This document shows, one piece after another, positions 41,359 through 50,576 of a DNA stretch of 52,480 nt (position 1 is the first letter of the stretch; the number at the start of each line of letters is the position of its first letter). The notes beneath the pieces were generated by a model. The model saw only the letters and a list, made by a program, of their open reading frames with translations, did not search any database and was not told where the DNA came from. This stretch comes from an uncultured Bacilli bacterium. Its GTDB lineage: Bacteria > Bacillota_I > Bacilli_A > RF39 > UBA660. The stretch lies in contig CAKOMW010000003.1 in the NCBI GenBank assembly GCA_934096805.1, positions 1 to 52,480 on the forward strand. Reading direction: 5' to 3'. The translations under genes and the position numbers were made by a program.

Positions 41359-42285
41359 ATGGAATTTATGACTACAAAAGAAGCAGTACAAAAATGGAAC
41401 ATTAGCGAAAGAAGAATTAGAAAATTATTACAAGACGGAAGAGTTGAAGGCGCTATTAAGGTGGGCAACAATTGGAATATCCCTATTAATGCTAATAAAC
41501 CAGCTGATAAAAGAAGCGTTAAATTGAATGATCCTAAATTAATATTTAATTTACCAGAAAACTCTTTTGAAGAAGTTGACAAATTAAATGAAAAATTAAA
41601 TTCTAAAAGACCTATATCTAAAGAAACATTAAAATCTTTAAAAGATTCCATTAACTTAGAATGGACTTATAATAGTAATGGTATAGAGGGAAATACATTA
41701 ACTTTAAGAGAAACACAAATTGTTTTAGAAGGAATTACTGTTGGAGGTAAATCTTTAAAAGAGCATTTAGAGGTAATTAACCATGAACAAGCAATACTGT
41801 TCTTAGATGACCTTATTAAAGAAAAAGAACCAATTACTGAATGGAATATTAAAAATATTCATCAATTAGTATTAAAAGAAATAGATGACAAAAATGCTGG
41901 TAAATATAGAAATGAAAATGTAAGAATAAAAGGTGCAAATCATATTCCGCCAGATTATTTAATTATTCCTGAATTGATGGAAAAATTAGTTATTAATTAT
42001 GAAGATTGGAAAAAATATCATCCAATTATCAAAGCTGCTTTAATACATGGTGAATTAGTCAAAACACATCCATTTGTTGATGGGAATGGTAGAACATCAA
42101 GATTGGTTATGAACTTATCTTTGATGAACAGTGGATACGTCCCAGTAATCATTAAAAAAGATAAAAGATTGGAATATTATACCGCATTAGATAAAGCGCA
42201 CACAACAGGTGACTATACTGATTTTATTAGACTAATTAATGATTTAGAAATTGAAATGTTAAATAGATATTTAGAATTGCTGTAA
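41359..42285 (+). CDS. Fic-domain AMP-transferase-type protein with N-terminal DNA-binding domain
   Basis: 308 residues. N-terminal excisionase/MerR-like helix-turn-helix (TTKEAVQKWNISERRIRKLL, about 4-23). The inhibitory motif SNGIEG fits [S/T]xxxE[G/N] (about 112). The Fic core has HPFVDGNGRTSR (about 238-249), the full active-site pattern with catalytic His. The inhibitory helix precedes the core in the same chain (class II). Fic proteins move AMP or related groups onto target proteins. The consensus promoter covered by a palindrome just upstream points to autoregulation by the helix-turn-helix. No Phd-type antitoxin gene accompanies it. Ends at a strong terminator. Confidence 0.92.
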   Translation: MEFMTTKEAVQKWNISERRIRKLLQDGRVEGAIKVGNNWNIPINANKPADKRSVKLNDPKLIFNLPENSFEEVDKLNEKLNSKRPISKETLKSLKDSINLEWTYNSNGIEGNTLTLRETQIVLEGITVGGKSLKEHLEVINHEQAILFLDDLIKEKEPITEWNIKNIHQLVLKEIDDKNAGKYRNENVRIKGANHIPPDYLIIPELMEKLVINYEDWKKYHPIIKAALIHGELVKTHPFVDGNGRTSRLVMNLSLMNSGYVPVIIKKDKRLEYYTALDKAHTTGDYTDFIRLINDLEIEMLNRYLELL

Positions 42286-42336
42286 GAGTAAAGCAAAAAA
42301 ATCTGCTACAGAATATGAAATAATAACAAGAAGACT

Positions 42337-42366
42337 AAAAAGATAACAAAGCTGTTGTCTTTTTTT
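42337..42366 (+). terminator. Terminator of fic
   Basis: AAAAAGATAACA (42337-42348), loop AAGC, TGTTGTCTTTTT (42353-42364). Confidence 0.75.
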
Positions 42367-42446
42367 ACAAAGTTTTACAAAAGCAAACAAAAAAAGCTTG
42401 ACTAATACTAAAAAAAATATATAATTAAGGTATAAAATAAAGGAAG
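42365..42446 (+). repeat. Duplicated promoter block, copy A
   Basis: About 80 bases (TTTACAAAGTTTTACAAAAG onwards to GGTATAAAATAAAGGAA) nearly identical to 43293-43375. Contains TTGACT (42398-42403), 16-base spacer and TATAAT (42420-42425), so it is a promoter duplicated with its gene start. Confidence 0.8.
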
Positions 42447-42457
42447 GAGTTTAAAAT

Positions 42458-43246
42458 ATGGAAAAGAAAAATAAGGGGTTAGTGGTTACAATAGTTATTC
42501 TAGTAGTTTTACTATTAGGACTAGGAGGTTACATTTGTTATGATAAACTTTATCTAGACAAAAAAGATAATACTCTTAATACAAATGAACCAGTTAGTAA
42601 TGAAGAGTTAGTAAAAGAAAATAGTTTTAAATTATCTGATATTCAATGTGTTTTAGATAATAATACTTGTTCTAAAGAAGTGAAAGTATCTTATAATAAT
42701 AAAAATCATATTGTAAAACTTATTAAGAAGTTATCTTCTAACGAAAAGTATGCAATTGAAGTATATGTTGACGGAATATTAATAGATACTATTGATGGAG
42801 GAACTTTCTATGATTGGCAAGATAGTACTGTTGCTTCTGATTGGATTAAAAATCTTGATGGTTACATTTATATAGTTGATAATAAATATTTAGCATTAGT
42901 TTATAGATATGAAAATGCTAAGCCATCTTGGTATTTAAGATATTATAATGAAAACAAAAAAAGTGTTAACAAAGATATTTTGGTAGCATCATATGGTGTT
43001 TCTTTTGGAAGTGAAACTGTAGGAAAAGACCTTTTTAACCTAGATAAATTAGAGTTTAATGGTAATGCTATAAGCTTTTGGAGTGAATACTGTAAAAGTG
43101 ATATAAAACCAGATGCAGATGCAGACTTAGTTATTGCAAAACATTCAGTTACATTTGATGGTAATAAAGTGAATGATAATATTGTGAAAACCGCAAATGA
43201 TGCAATTGGTGGTGGCAGCTCCGCTTGCGAAATACAATATAAATAA
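42458..43246 (+). CDS. Membrane-anchored extracytoplasmic protein of unknown family
   Basis: 262 residues. Short Lys-rich start, one membrane segment (about 8-28, VVTIVILVVLLLGLGGYI), then an extracytoplasmic part with IQCVLDNNTCSKEVKVSYNNK (two Cys) and WIKNLDGYIYIVDNKYLALVYRYE. Start and membrane part are shared with the protein at 43386 (LVVLLLGLGGYI-YDK), while the outer parts differ. Own promoter in the repeated block; ends in a perfect hairpin. Confidence 0.75.
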   Translation: MEKKNKGLVVTIVILVVLLLGLGGYICYDKLYLDKKDNTLNTNEPVSNEELVKENSFKLSDIQCVLDNNTCSKEVKVSYNNKNHIVKLIKKLSSNEKYAIEVYVDGILIDTIDGGTFYDWQDSTVASDWIKNLDGYIYIVDNKYLALVYRYENAKPSWYLRYYNENKKSVNKDILVASYGVSFGSETVGKDLFNLDKLEFNGNAISFWSEYCKSDIKPDADADLVIAKHSVTFDGNKVNDNIVKTANDAIGGGSSACEIQYK

Positions 43247-43258
43247 TATGGTTATTTC

Positions 43259-43293
43259 AAATAGATGATGTTATTAACATCATCTATTTTTCT
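43259..43293 (+). terminator. Terminator after 42458 gene
   Basis: AAATAGATGATGTT (43259-43272), loop ATT, AACATCATCTATTT (43276-43289): a perfect 14-bp stem, then TTCTTT. A related shorter hairpin ends the next unit (about 44143-44176). Confidence 0.8.
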
Positions 43294-43375
43294 TTACAAA
43301 GTTTTACAAAAGCAAACAAAAAAAGCTTGACTAATACTAAAAAAAATATATAATTAAGGTATAAAATAAAGGAAA
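43293..43375 (+). repeat. Duplicated promoter block, copy B
   Basis: Matches 42365-42446. Contains TTGACT (43327-43332), 16-base spacer and TATAAT (43349-43354). Confidence 0.8.
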
Positions 43376-43385
43376 GGATTTGAAT

Positions 43386-44009
43386 ATGGAAAAGAAACAT
43401 AAAGAATTGATAGTTATAATTATATTAGTAGTTTTGCTGTTAGGACTAGGAGGCTATATCTATTATGACAAAATACAAAATAATGAAATAATAAAAAAGA
43501 ATAATGACAACAACACGACAGTTTCCTTAAACAAATTTAATACATTTGCAAAAACATTAAAAGAGAATAGAATGAAACAATCAGAAAAAGACAAACAAAA
43601 AGGACTAACTATAGGTGGAAACTGGTATTCTTTGCGAGATGAAAATGTTTTTGGATATATAATAAAACTTGACTATGATGGTACTTTATCAGTTGAATAC
43701 AGTAACAAAAAATATAAAAAATATAATACTATAATTGATACTAATGTTTTATTCTATGAAATGATTTATGTTGGAAATGGTGGATATAAAGATATATTTT
43801 ATGTGAAAGATAATGGTAAATTATACACTGCATCAGTAGAACTTGATCCGTTTAATGAAAACAAAATAGCCACAGCAAAAGAACAAAAAGAATATAAAAA
43901 TATCGTAAGAATAAACCAAGAATTTATTAACGAAGAAGAAACAGGCTTTTATGATATAGTACTAGTAGACATAAACGGTAATATATATTATTTATTTAGT
44001 GAAAGATAA
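43386..44009 (+). CDS. Membrane-anchored extracytoplasmic protein, N-terminal paralogue of 42458
   Basis: 207 residues from ATG 43386 (MEKKHKEL) behind GGAAAGGA; an in-frame TTG six bases upstream is less likely. One membrane segment (about 9-28). The outer part (IGGNWYSLRDENVFGYIIKLDYDGTLSVEY...IVLVDINGNIYYLF) looks beta-rich with bulb-like repeated strands; family unknown. The sequence just after it (44041-44133) is a leftover coding piece. Confidence 0.72.
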   Translation: MEKKHKELIVIIILVVLLLGLGGYIYYDKIQNNEIIKKNNDNNTTVSLNKFNTFAKTLKENRMKQSEKDKQKGLTIGGNWYSLRDENVFGYIIKLDYDGTLSVEYSNKKYKKYNTIIDTNVLFYEMIYVGNGGYKDIFYVKDNGKLYTASVELDPFNENKIATAKEQKEYKNIVRINQEFINEEETGFYDIVLVDINGNIYYLFSER

Positions 44010-44040
44010 AAACAAATAAAAAAGTAGATATCAAAAATAT

Positions 44041-44133
44041 GAAATTATCTTGAAAGATAAAAGTAAAAAAACAATTTATGATGAAGATGGATTTGACGTT
44101 GAATACAATTTGAATACTAGCACTCCTTGGTAA
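44041..44133 (+). pseudogene. Coding remnant downstream of the 43386 gene
   Basis: A 30-codon open stretch (EIILKDKSKKTIYDEDGFDV, then EYNLNTSTPW, stop) without a start codon or ribosome site, lying between the 43386 stop and a terminator of the same family. It looks like the end of a lost third paralogue or of a longer earlier form. Chance cannot be excluded. Confidence 0.4.
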
Positions 44134-44142
44134 TAGTTTATA

Positions 44143-44178
44143 ATAGATGAAAAAAACATCATCTATTTTTTCTTTTTT
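44143..44178 (+). terminator. Terminator before ftsK
   Basis: AATAGATGA, A-rich loop, TCATCTATT, then T-run. Confidence 0.7.
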
Positions 44179-44227
44179 CTTTTTATTTTTCTAATTTTAT
44201 ATTATAATTAATATAGTAGGTGATAAC

Positions 44228-46474
44228 ATGGCTAAAAAAAAGACTAGAAAAAGTAGTAAAAAGAAAGAAAACTATTTTATAGATTTATATGGAATACTTC
44301 TAATGCTTATTGCGATAATAGGTATAGGTAAATATGGTCCTGTTGGAAGACTTATCGCATCATTTGCAGTTTTTCTAGTAGGAAACCTATACTTTTTCTT
44401 GTTACTTTTTCTTTTAATAATGGGTGGATACATTATAATATATAGAAAACAAATTGAATTCTTTTCATCTAAAATGATAGGCTTTTATTTATTTTTAATA
44501 GGTATTTTGGTTTTCTTGCACCAAAACTATGTATTAGAAACATTAGATGTATCAAAAATATTCTCAGAAAGTATAGATAATATTATGAGTGCCATATCTA
44601 GAATTATGGAAGGTAAGATAAGTGTAGGTATTTTCGATGCTAGTTTATCCAATACTGGAGGGGGAATACTTGGTGCTTTATTTTCTACGGTATTCTATAA
44701 ACTATTTGAAAGAGATGGTACAAACATTGTCATTTGGGTTCTTTTAATTTCTGGATTTATGATATTTACAGGAATGTCTATATTTAATATTATTAAAAAT
44801 GTTGCTCTTAAAACTAAAGAAATAATTCCTGAAAGGGAAGAAAAAGAAAAACGTAAAGAAAAGAAAGCAGAAAAAGAAAAAGAAGAAAGTCGTTTTAAAA
44901 TAGTTGATCATAATGACAATGATGATAAATTAGTAGTCCATGATATAAGCCAAGTAACTAAAGTACCAACCGAAAAAGAAAAATCTGAAGTAAAACCTGA
45001 TAAAATTGAAACTAATAAAGATTATAAATTACCTCCAATTGAACTATTAGATAGTCCAAAAACTAGAAAAAATAATACTGATCATCAAGCAATTGAAAAA
45101 AATATTGAAACATTAGAAAAAGTATTAAAAGATTTTGGCATAATAGGTAAAGTAGTAGAAGTAAACATTGGACCTACTGTAACTCAATATGAAATGGAAC
45201 TTAACTCTGGGACAAAAGTAAGTAAACTACTTAGCATAAATAAGGAAATATCACTTGCTCTTGCTAAAAAGGACGTTCGTATTCAAGCTCCAATACCAGG
45301 CAAATCAACAGTAGGTATTGAAATGCCAAATGATCATGCTCAAAGCGTATCTCTTCGTGAGACAATTGAAGCAATGCCAAAGAGCACTAATGACTCACTT
45401 CTTGCTGTTGCTCTTGGTAAAGATATAATGGGTAAAGTTAAATATTGTGAAATAGACAAAACACCACACCTTTTAGTTGCAGGGGCAACAGGCTCTGGTA
45501 AATCAGTTTGTATTAATGGAATTATTGTATCTATCCTAATGAAAGCTCGCCCTGATCAAGTTAAACTAGTAATGGTTGATCCTAAAAAAGTAGAATTAGG
45601 CATTTACAACGGTATACCACACCTTTTAACACCAGTTGTAACGGATCCAAGAAAAGCTTCAATTGCATTAAAAAGAGCAGTAAGCGAAATGGAAAGAAGA
45701 TACGATCTATTTGAAGAATTTGGTACCAAGAACATAACAAGTTATAATAAATTAGTCGATGAAAAAAATAAAAAATTACCAGACGATGAAAAATATAGTA
45801 GAATGCCATATATCGTTGTTATCGTTGATGAATTAGCGGACCTTATGTTAGTCGCAGGAAAAGAAGTAGAAGACTCAATCATGAGAATTACCCAAATGGC
45901 CCGTGCTGCAGGTATTCATTTAATCATTGCCACTCAAAGACCATCAACAGATGTTATCACTGGCCTTATTAAAGCTAATATTCCATCGCGTATATCATTC
46001 GCAGTATCATCAAGCATTGACTCTAGAACCATCCTTGACATGACTGGTGCTGAAAAACTTCTAGGAAAAGGAGACATGCTATTCTTACCAATGGGAGAAA
46101 GTGCCCCTGATAGAATTCAAGGTTCATTCGTCTCAGAAGAAGAAATCAAAAAAATAGTAGACTATACAATATCTCAACAAAAAGCTCAATTCGATAGTAA
46201 CTTTATGGATCTTGACAATGTTGATCACGAAAAGAAGAACAATCCTGTTTCTAATGATAAAGAAGAATATGATGACCCATTATATAATGAAATAGTAGAA
46301 TTTGTAATAACAACCGGTAAAGCAAGTGCTTCACTTCTACAAAGAAAATACAAACTGGGATACAATCGAGCCGCTAGAATAATTGACTTACTGGAAGAAA
46401 GAGGAATAATTGGTCCTCAAAATGGTTCTAAACCACGTGAAGTATTAGTAAAACTAGAAAAAGATGAAGAATAA
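44228..46474 (+). CDS. ftsK: DNA translocase FtsK/SpoIIIE
   Basis: 748 residues. Pumps chromosomal DNA through the division septum. Four N-terminal membrane segments (about 17-190), a Lys/Glu-rich linker (about 195-280), then the motor: Walker A VAGATGSGKSVCING (about 418-432) and Walker B YIVVIVDELADL (about 525-536). IATQRPSTDVITGLIKANIPSR follows in two parts. The C-terminal winged-helix gamma domain (ASASLLQRKYKLGYNRAARI) reads DNA polarity sequences. The shorter linker and neighbours match the SpoIIIE subgroup of Bacilli. RBS GTAGGTGATAAC. Confidence 0.97.
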   Translation: MAKKKTRKSSKKKENYFIDLYGILLMLIAIIGIGKYGPVGRLIASFAVFLVGNLYFFLLLFLLIMGGYIIIYRKQIEFFSSKMIGFYLFLIGILVFLHQNYVLETLDVSKIFSESIDNIMSAISRIMEGKISVGIFDASLSNTGGGILGALFSTVFYKLFERDGTNIVIWVLLISGFMIFTGMSIFNIIKNVALKTKEIIPEREEKEKRKEKKAEKEKEESRFKIVDHNDNDDKLVVHDISQVTKVPTEKEKSEVKPDKIETNKDYKLPPIELLDSPKTRKNNTDHQAIEKNIETLEKVLKDFGIIGKVVEVNIGPTVTQYEMELNSGTKVSKLLSINKEISLALAKKDVRIQAPIPGKSTVGIEMPNDHAQSVSLRETIEAMPKSTNDSLLAVALGKDIMGKVKYCEIDKTPHLLVAGATGSGKSVCINGIIVSILMKARPDQVKLVMVDPKKVELGIYNGIPHLLTPVVTDPRKASIALKRAVSEMERRYDLFEEFGTKNITSYNKLVDEKNKKLPDDEKYSRMPYIVVIVDELADLMLVAGKEVEDSIMRITQMARAAGIHLIIATQRPSTDVITGLIKANIPSRISFAVSSSIDSRTILDMTGAEKLLGKGDMLFLPMGESAPDRIQGSFVSEEEIKKIVDYTISQQKAQFDSNFMDLDNVDHEKKNNPVSNDKEEYDDPLYNEIVEFVITTGKASASLLQRKYKLGYNRAARIIDLLEERGIIGPQNGSKPREVLVKLEKDEE

Positions 46475-46483
46475 GGAGGAAAT

Positions 46484-47167
46484 ATGACACCACATATTGA
46501 AGCTAAAAAAGAAGAAATTGCCGAAACAGTAATAATGCCTGGGGATCCCAACCGTGTAAAATACATAGCAGAAAAATATCTTAAAAATGCAAAATTAGTA
46601 AATAAAGTACGTTCTAATTATGCATACACTGGTTATTATAAAGACAAACTAGTAACAGTAATGTCCTCAGGCATGGGAATGCCTAGCATAGGTATATACT
46701 CTTATGAACTATTCAAGTTCTATAACGTCAAAAACATAATAAGAATAGGATCATGTGGGGCATTAAACAAAGAAATCCCTTTAGGGACTGTGATCTTAGC
46801 CAAGGGAGCATTTACTAATTCTAATTTTTCCTATCAATTTAATAAAGAAAACATCAATTATTGTTTGAGTTCTTTAGAAATAAATGATAAAATAAAAAAG
46901 TGTTCTATTAATAATACTAATATTTTAGAACAAGATGTAAAAACAAGTGACACATTCTATCATGAAAAAGAAGAGCAAGATGACTTTTCATACATCGCTG
47001 TAGAAATGGAATGTTTCGCTTTATTCTACATAGCAAAAATATTAAAATGCCATGCATCCGCAGTATTAACCGTTTCAGATAATATAAAAACTAAAGAAGA
47101 GATGTCTAGTCTAGAAAGAGAAACAACATTTGATAATGCAATTACTTTAGTACTTGAATCACTATGA
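46484..47167 (+). CDS. deoD: Purine nucleoside phosphorylase (DeoD type)
   Basis: 227 residues. Splits purine (deoxy)ribonucleosides with phosphate in salvage. Motifs: VIMPGDPNRVKYIAEKYL, SSGMGMPSIGIYSYEL, IRIGSCGAL, VEMECFALF and the acid/base Asp in TVSDNI. The trimeric/hexameric DeoD pattern fits. Starts nine bases after ftsK behind AGGAGG. Confidence 0.95.
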   Translation: MTPHIEAKKEEIAETVIMPGDPNRVKYIAEKYLKNAKLVNKVRSNYAYTGYYKDKLVTVMSSGMGMPSIGIYSYELFKFYNVKNIIRIGSCGALNKEIPLGTVILAKGAFTNSNFSYQFNKENINYCLSSLEINDKIKKCSINNTNILEQDVKTSDTFYHEKEEQDDFSYIAVEMECFALFYIAKILKCHASAVLTVSDNIKTKEEMSSLERETTFDNAITLVLESL

Positions 47168-47194
47168 TTTTATGCAGTAAGAAAGAGGTGGAAT

Positions 47195-48454
47195 ATGGAA
47201 TATAAAAAAATTGAAGAAGTATCTTATAATTTGCATTTGATTAAAACAAATAAATTTAAGACACTTTTTTTTAAAATTATTTTATCTGAAAAAGTAGAAA
47301 AAGAAAAAATAACATTAAGAAATCTTTTAATAGACAACCTTATTTCGTCTTCAAAAGATTATCCCACCATTAGAGAGATGAATATTAAAAAACAAGAACT
47401 ATATGGTGCATCCCTTGCAATGGCTAATAAAAGAATGGGGAATCACTTTTTCTTAGAATACACAATGTCTATTTTAGAGCCAAGATATACTGAAGATAAC
47501 ATGTTAGAAGAATCAATAAAACTATATAGTGATATTCTATACAAACCGAATATCACTGATGAAAAATTTGATCAAACAATTTTTGATCTGTCCAAAGACA
47601 CCTTAGAAAAAGAAATCTTAATGGTTAATGAAAATCCTAGTTTATATGGTTTTAATAAATTCAAAGAAACTCTAGATAAAGATGCATGCTTTTCTTATCC
47701 TCAAAATGGTTACATATCTGACTTAGACAAAATAACTAATAAAGATTTATACAAATATTACAAACAAGTATTAGAAACAAACCCTTGTGATATATTTATC
47801 GTCGGAAACTTTGACTTTAATGAAATGGAACAACTAATAAAACAAAACTTCCATTTCAATAAAAATAAAAAAATAGATAACTATGAAATAAAACTAACAG
47901 ATAATAGAACAAACTACAAAGAAGTAGAAGAAGAAAGAACATTTAATCAAAGTAAACTTTACTTAGGCTTCAAAATAGAAGACCTAGAAGAATATGAAAA
48001 AAGATATGTCTTAGTTTTATTTAATATTATATTTGGAAATTCACCTGAATCAAAACTATTTAAAAGAGTTAGAGAAGAAAACTCTCTTGCATATTCAGTA
48101 AATTCAGGTTACAGAAGATTAGATAACTTCTATTACGTGATAGTGGGCCTTTCCTATAAAAACCTAGAAAAAACAAAAAATACTATAAACGAATGTTTAG
48201 AAGAAATGAAAAAAGGCATATTTGAAGATGAAAAAATATCACAAGCGAAAGCCCTTTATAAATCAATACTACGTGACTGTTTAGAAGGACAATCTACCAT
48301 TGTTGACGTATATTCAACAATATATTATTTCAATAACAAAGACTTAGAAGAACAAATAAAAGAAATAGAAAAAGTAACTAAAGATCAAATAATAAAAGTT
48401 GCTAATAAATTACAAATAGATACTGTGTACTTATTAAAGGAAGGTGTAAAATGA
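47195..48454 (+). CDS. ymfF: M16 family protein without zinc site (YmfF-like)
   Basis: 419 residues. M16 (insulinase-like) fold: the N-terminal half lacks the HxxEH zinc motif that its partner has; the C-terminal half has ERTFNQSKLYLGFKI and KLFKRVREENSLAYSVNSGY, the substrate-binding R/Y region. In Bacillus the pair YmfF/YmfH lies downstream of spoIIIE, as here. The likely form is a heterodimer in which this chain supplies the second half-site. ATGA overlap with ymfH. Confidence 0.9.
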   Translation: MEYKKIEEVSYNLHLIKTNKFKTLFFKIILSEKVEKEKITLRNLLIDNLISSSKDYPTIREMNIKKQELYGASLAMANKRMGNHFFLEYTMSILEPRYTEDNMLEESIKLYSDILYKPNITDEKFDQTIFDLSKDTLEKEILMVNENPSLYGFNKFKETLDKDACFSYPQNGYISDLDKITNKDLYKYYKQVLETNPCDIFIVGNFDFNEMEQLIKQNFHFNKNKKIDNYEIKLTDNRTNYKEVEEERTFNQSKLYLGFKIEDLEEYEKRYVLVLFNIIFGNSPESKLFKRVREENSLAYSVNSGYRRLDNFYYVIVGLSYKNLEKTKNTINECLEEMKKGIFEDEKISQAKALYKSILRDCLEGQSTIVDVYSTIYYFNNKDLEEQIKEIEKVTKDQIIKVANKLQIDTVYLLKEGVK

Positions 48455-49734
48455 AAGAAATAAATATAAATACTTTTGATGAAAAACTCTATTATGAAAA
48501 ACTAGACAATGGATTAGAAGTATTCCTAATACCTCTTCCTAATAATAAAAACTATTATGTAAGTTTAACTGTAAGATTCGGTGGTTCTACAAGAAAATTT
48601 TTAAAAGATAACAAAGAATATACTGTAAAAACAGGAATAGCACATTTTCTAGAACATAAACTATTTGAAAGAGAAGATAACCCATTTAATTTTTATATAA
48701 AAAGCGGAACAGATGTAAATGCTTCAACCAATTCAGATAACACCACTTACTATTTCACAGGCAATAATAATATTAATGAAAACCTAAAATATTTATTGGA
48801 CTGGATAACAACATTTAATATAACCGAAGAACAAGTAGAAAAAGAAAAAGGCATAATCTTAGAAGAAGCTTCAATGTACAAAGATGTTCCTGATAGAATA
48901 CTTTATGAAAAAGTCCTAAAAAATGTTTTTGTAAACCATCCATATAAGTATAAAACAATAGGAACAGATGAAGATATAAAAAACATAACAAAAGAAGAAC
49001 TAGAACTATGCTATGAAAACTTCTATCGTCCTGATAATATGGTCTTAGTGGCAGCAGGTGCTATAAACAAAGATGATTTTATAAAAATAATAAGACAAGA
49101 ACTAAGTGACTATAAAAATCCAACTAATAATGTAACAGTAAAAGAAGTATATGAACCAGATAAAGTAAGTAAAGAATATGAAGAAATAAATATGAAAGTA
49201 GAAATGCCTAAAATAGCTATAGCATATAAAATTAATAAAGATTTATTTAAAGATTTAAACTTAGACACTTATAATTTAGATTATTATTTACAACTTATTT
49301 TATCAATAGCTTTTGGTTCTACATCAGCATTTACTGAAAACCTATACATAGATAAAACAATTCTATCATTAACATATGAATTACTTGATACTGAAAATCA
49401 CTATATTATTAGTTTCTTTACAAAAACTGATAAAGAAAAAGAATTCTTTGATAAATTTTATAAATACATTAATAATCTAAACCCAACAAAAAATGAATTC
49501 GATAGGACTATAAAAACATGGATAGCATCTGAAGTAAGACTAATAGATATGCCAATAGCCACTGCTAAAAATGTTCTATATGATTGGATTGATTATAAAG
49601 AATTTAAAAACAATAAAATAAGAGACTTAAGAAATCTTAAATATGAAATGTTACTTAAAGTATTAAAAAGAATAAATTTAGATAATAAATGCGTTGTCAA
49701 GCTTGACAGTAATAATGAAAAAACAGTTGCATAA
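48451..49734 (+). CDS. ymfH: M16 family zinc peptidase (YmfH-like)
   Basis: 427 residues. Has the inverted zinc motif HFLEH (about 67-71, in GIAHFLEHKLFERED) and the downstream Glu in EKGIILEEASMYKD. Probably the active partner of the protein encoded just upstream. The family has been linked to EF-P modification or processing in Bacilli. Ends in a terminator near 49719-49749 (AAAAC-AGTT / AACT-C-GTTTT with T-run). Confidence 0.92.
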   Translation: MKEININTFDEKLYYEKLDNGLEVFLIPLPNNKNYYVSLTVRFGGSTRKFLKDNKEYTVKTGIAHFLEHKLFEREDNPFNFYIKSGTDVNASTNSDNTTYYFTGNNNINENLKYLLDWITTFNITEEQVEKEKGIILEEASMYKDVPDRILYEKVLKNVFVNHPYKYKTIGTDEDIKNITKEELELCYENFYRPDNMVLVAAGAINKDDFIKIIRQELSDYKNPTNNVTVKEVYEPDKVSKEYEEINMKVEMPKIAIAYKINKDLFKDLNLDTYNLDYYLQLILSIAFGSTSAFTENLYIDKTILSLTYELLDTENHYIISFFTKTDKEKEFFDKFYKYINNLNPTKNEFDRTIKTWIASEVRLIDMPIATAKNVLYDWIDYKEFKNNKIRDLRNLKYEMLLKVLKRINLDNKCVVKLDSNNEKTVA

Positions 49735-49749
49735 CTCGTTTTTTTTTGA
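49719..49749 (+). terminator. Terminator after ymfH
   Basis: AAAACAGTT, loop GCAT, AACTCGTTTT with one bulge, then Ts. Confidence 0.55.
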
Positions 49750-49780
49750 TATCATATATTTAGAGTAAGGAGTGTTGGCT

Positions 49781-50500
49781 ATGAATATTGAAATGTTTAT
49801 ACATTTTCCGGGAATTTTAATAACAATTGGAGTAGGTTTGCTTTTAGCATCTTTAATATTTGGTTTAATTGCATATAAAAAAGAAAAAAACGAAGTTGGA
49901 GCAGATTTACTTAGTAATGAAATACCATCACCAGAAGAATTTGATGAAAAACCACCAATAAAAAGAGAAGAACCGATTATAACAGAAGAAAAAGAAGAAG
50001 CATCTACATTTACCTTTCCTAAGGACGAAGAAATTGAAGAAATTAAAACAGGTTCTATACCAATAATTAATGAAACAAACAACAATGAAATAACCCCAGA
50101 AGAACCAATAACTAAAGAAAGAATAGAACCAATAATAAATGAACCTATAAAAGAAGAACAACCAGCTATAGAAGAAACACCAATAAAAGACAATACTGTT
50201 ATAGAGGCAGTGCCACAAATGAAAGAAGAACCAATAACTGAAGTAAATCCTGTAGAAGAAAAAACTACTCGTATATATGGCGGAATAGAACCAACCAAAC
50301 AATTTAATTTTACTTTTAACAAAGAAAAGGGAATGTATGAAGATAGCAAAAAACCACTATATAATATTGAGGAATCATTGAATTCTCAAAAAATCGAAAT
50401 AGAACAACCGACTATAGAAAAAACACAAACTAAAGAAGAACCAAAAGTATTAAATAACATTATGAATTCTGAAGAAGATGAAGATATCGAAGTATTGTAG
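49781..50500 (+). CDS. Membrane-anchored Glu/Pro-rich acidic protein
   Basis: 239 residues from ATG 49781 (MNIEMFIHFPG), eight bases after AAGGAG. One membrane segment (about 10-32, ILITIGVGLLLASLIFGLIAY), then a long disordered acidic part with repeats of the type EEPI-T-E and EEQPAIEETPIK. No catalytic motif. Layout similar to the protein at 39248. In Bacillus this location (after ymfH) leads to ymfM/RodZ; this protein is not RodZ, as it lacks a helix-turn-helix. Confidence 0.72.
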   Translation: MNIEMFIHFPGILITIGVGLLLASLIFGLIAYKKEKNEVGADLLSNEIPSPEEFDEKPPIKREEPIITEEKEEASTFTFPKDEEIEEIKTGSIPIINETNNNEITPEEPITKERIEPIINEPIKEEQPAIEETPIKDNTVIEAVPQMKEEPITEVNPVEEKTTRIYGGIEPTKQFNFTFNKEKGMYEDSKKPLYNIEESLNSQKIEIEQPTIEKTQTKEEPKVLNNIMNSEEDEDIEVL

Positions 50501-50513
50501 ATATCTTTTTTTG
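50481..50513 (+). terminator. Terminator after the acidic protein
   Basis: AAGATATC (50481-50488), 11-base loop, GATATCTT (50500-50507), then Ts; the stop codon is in the loop/stem border. Confidence 0.7.
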
Positions 50514-50576
50514 GACAAAAAACATTTCATTAATATAAAAGTATATGATATAATATAAATAAAGGAGGATGATTTA

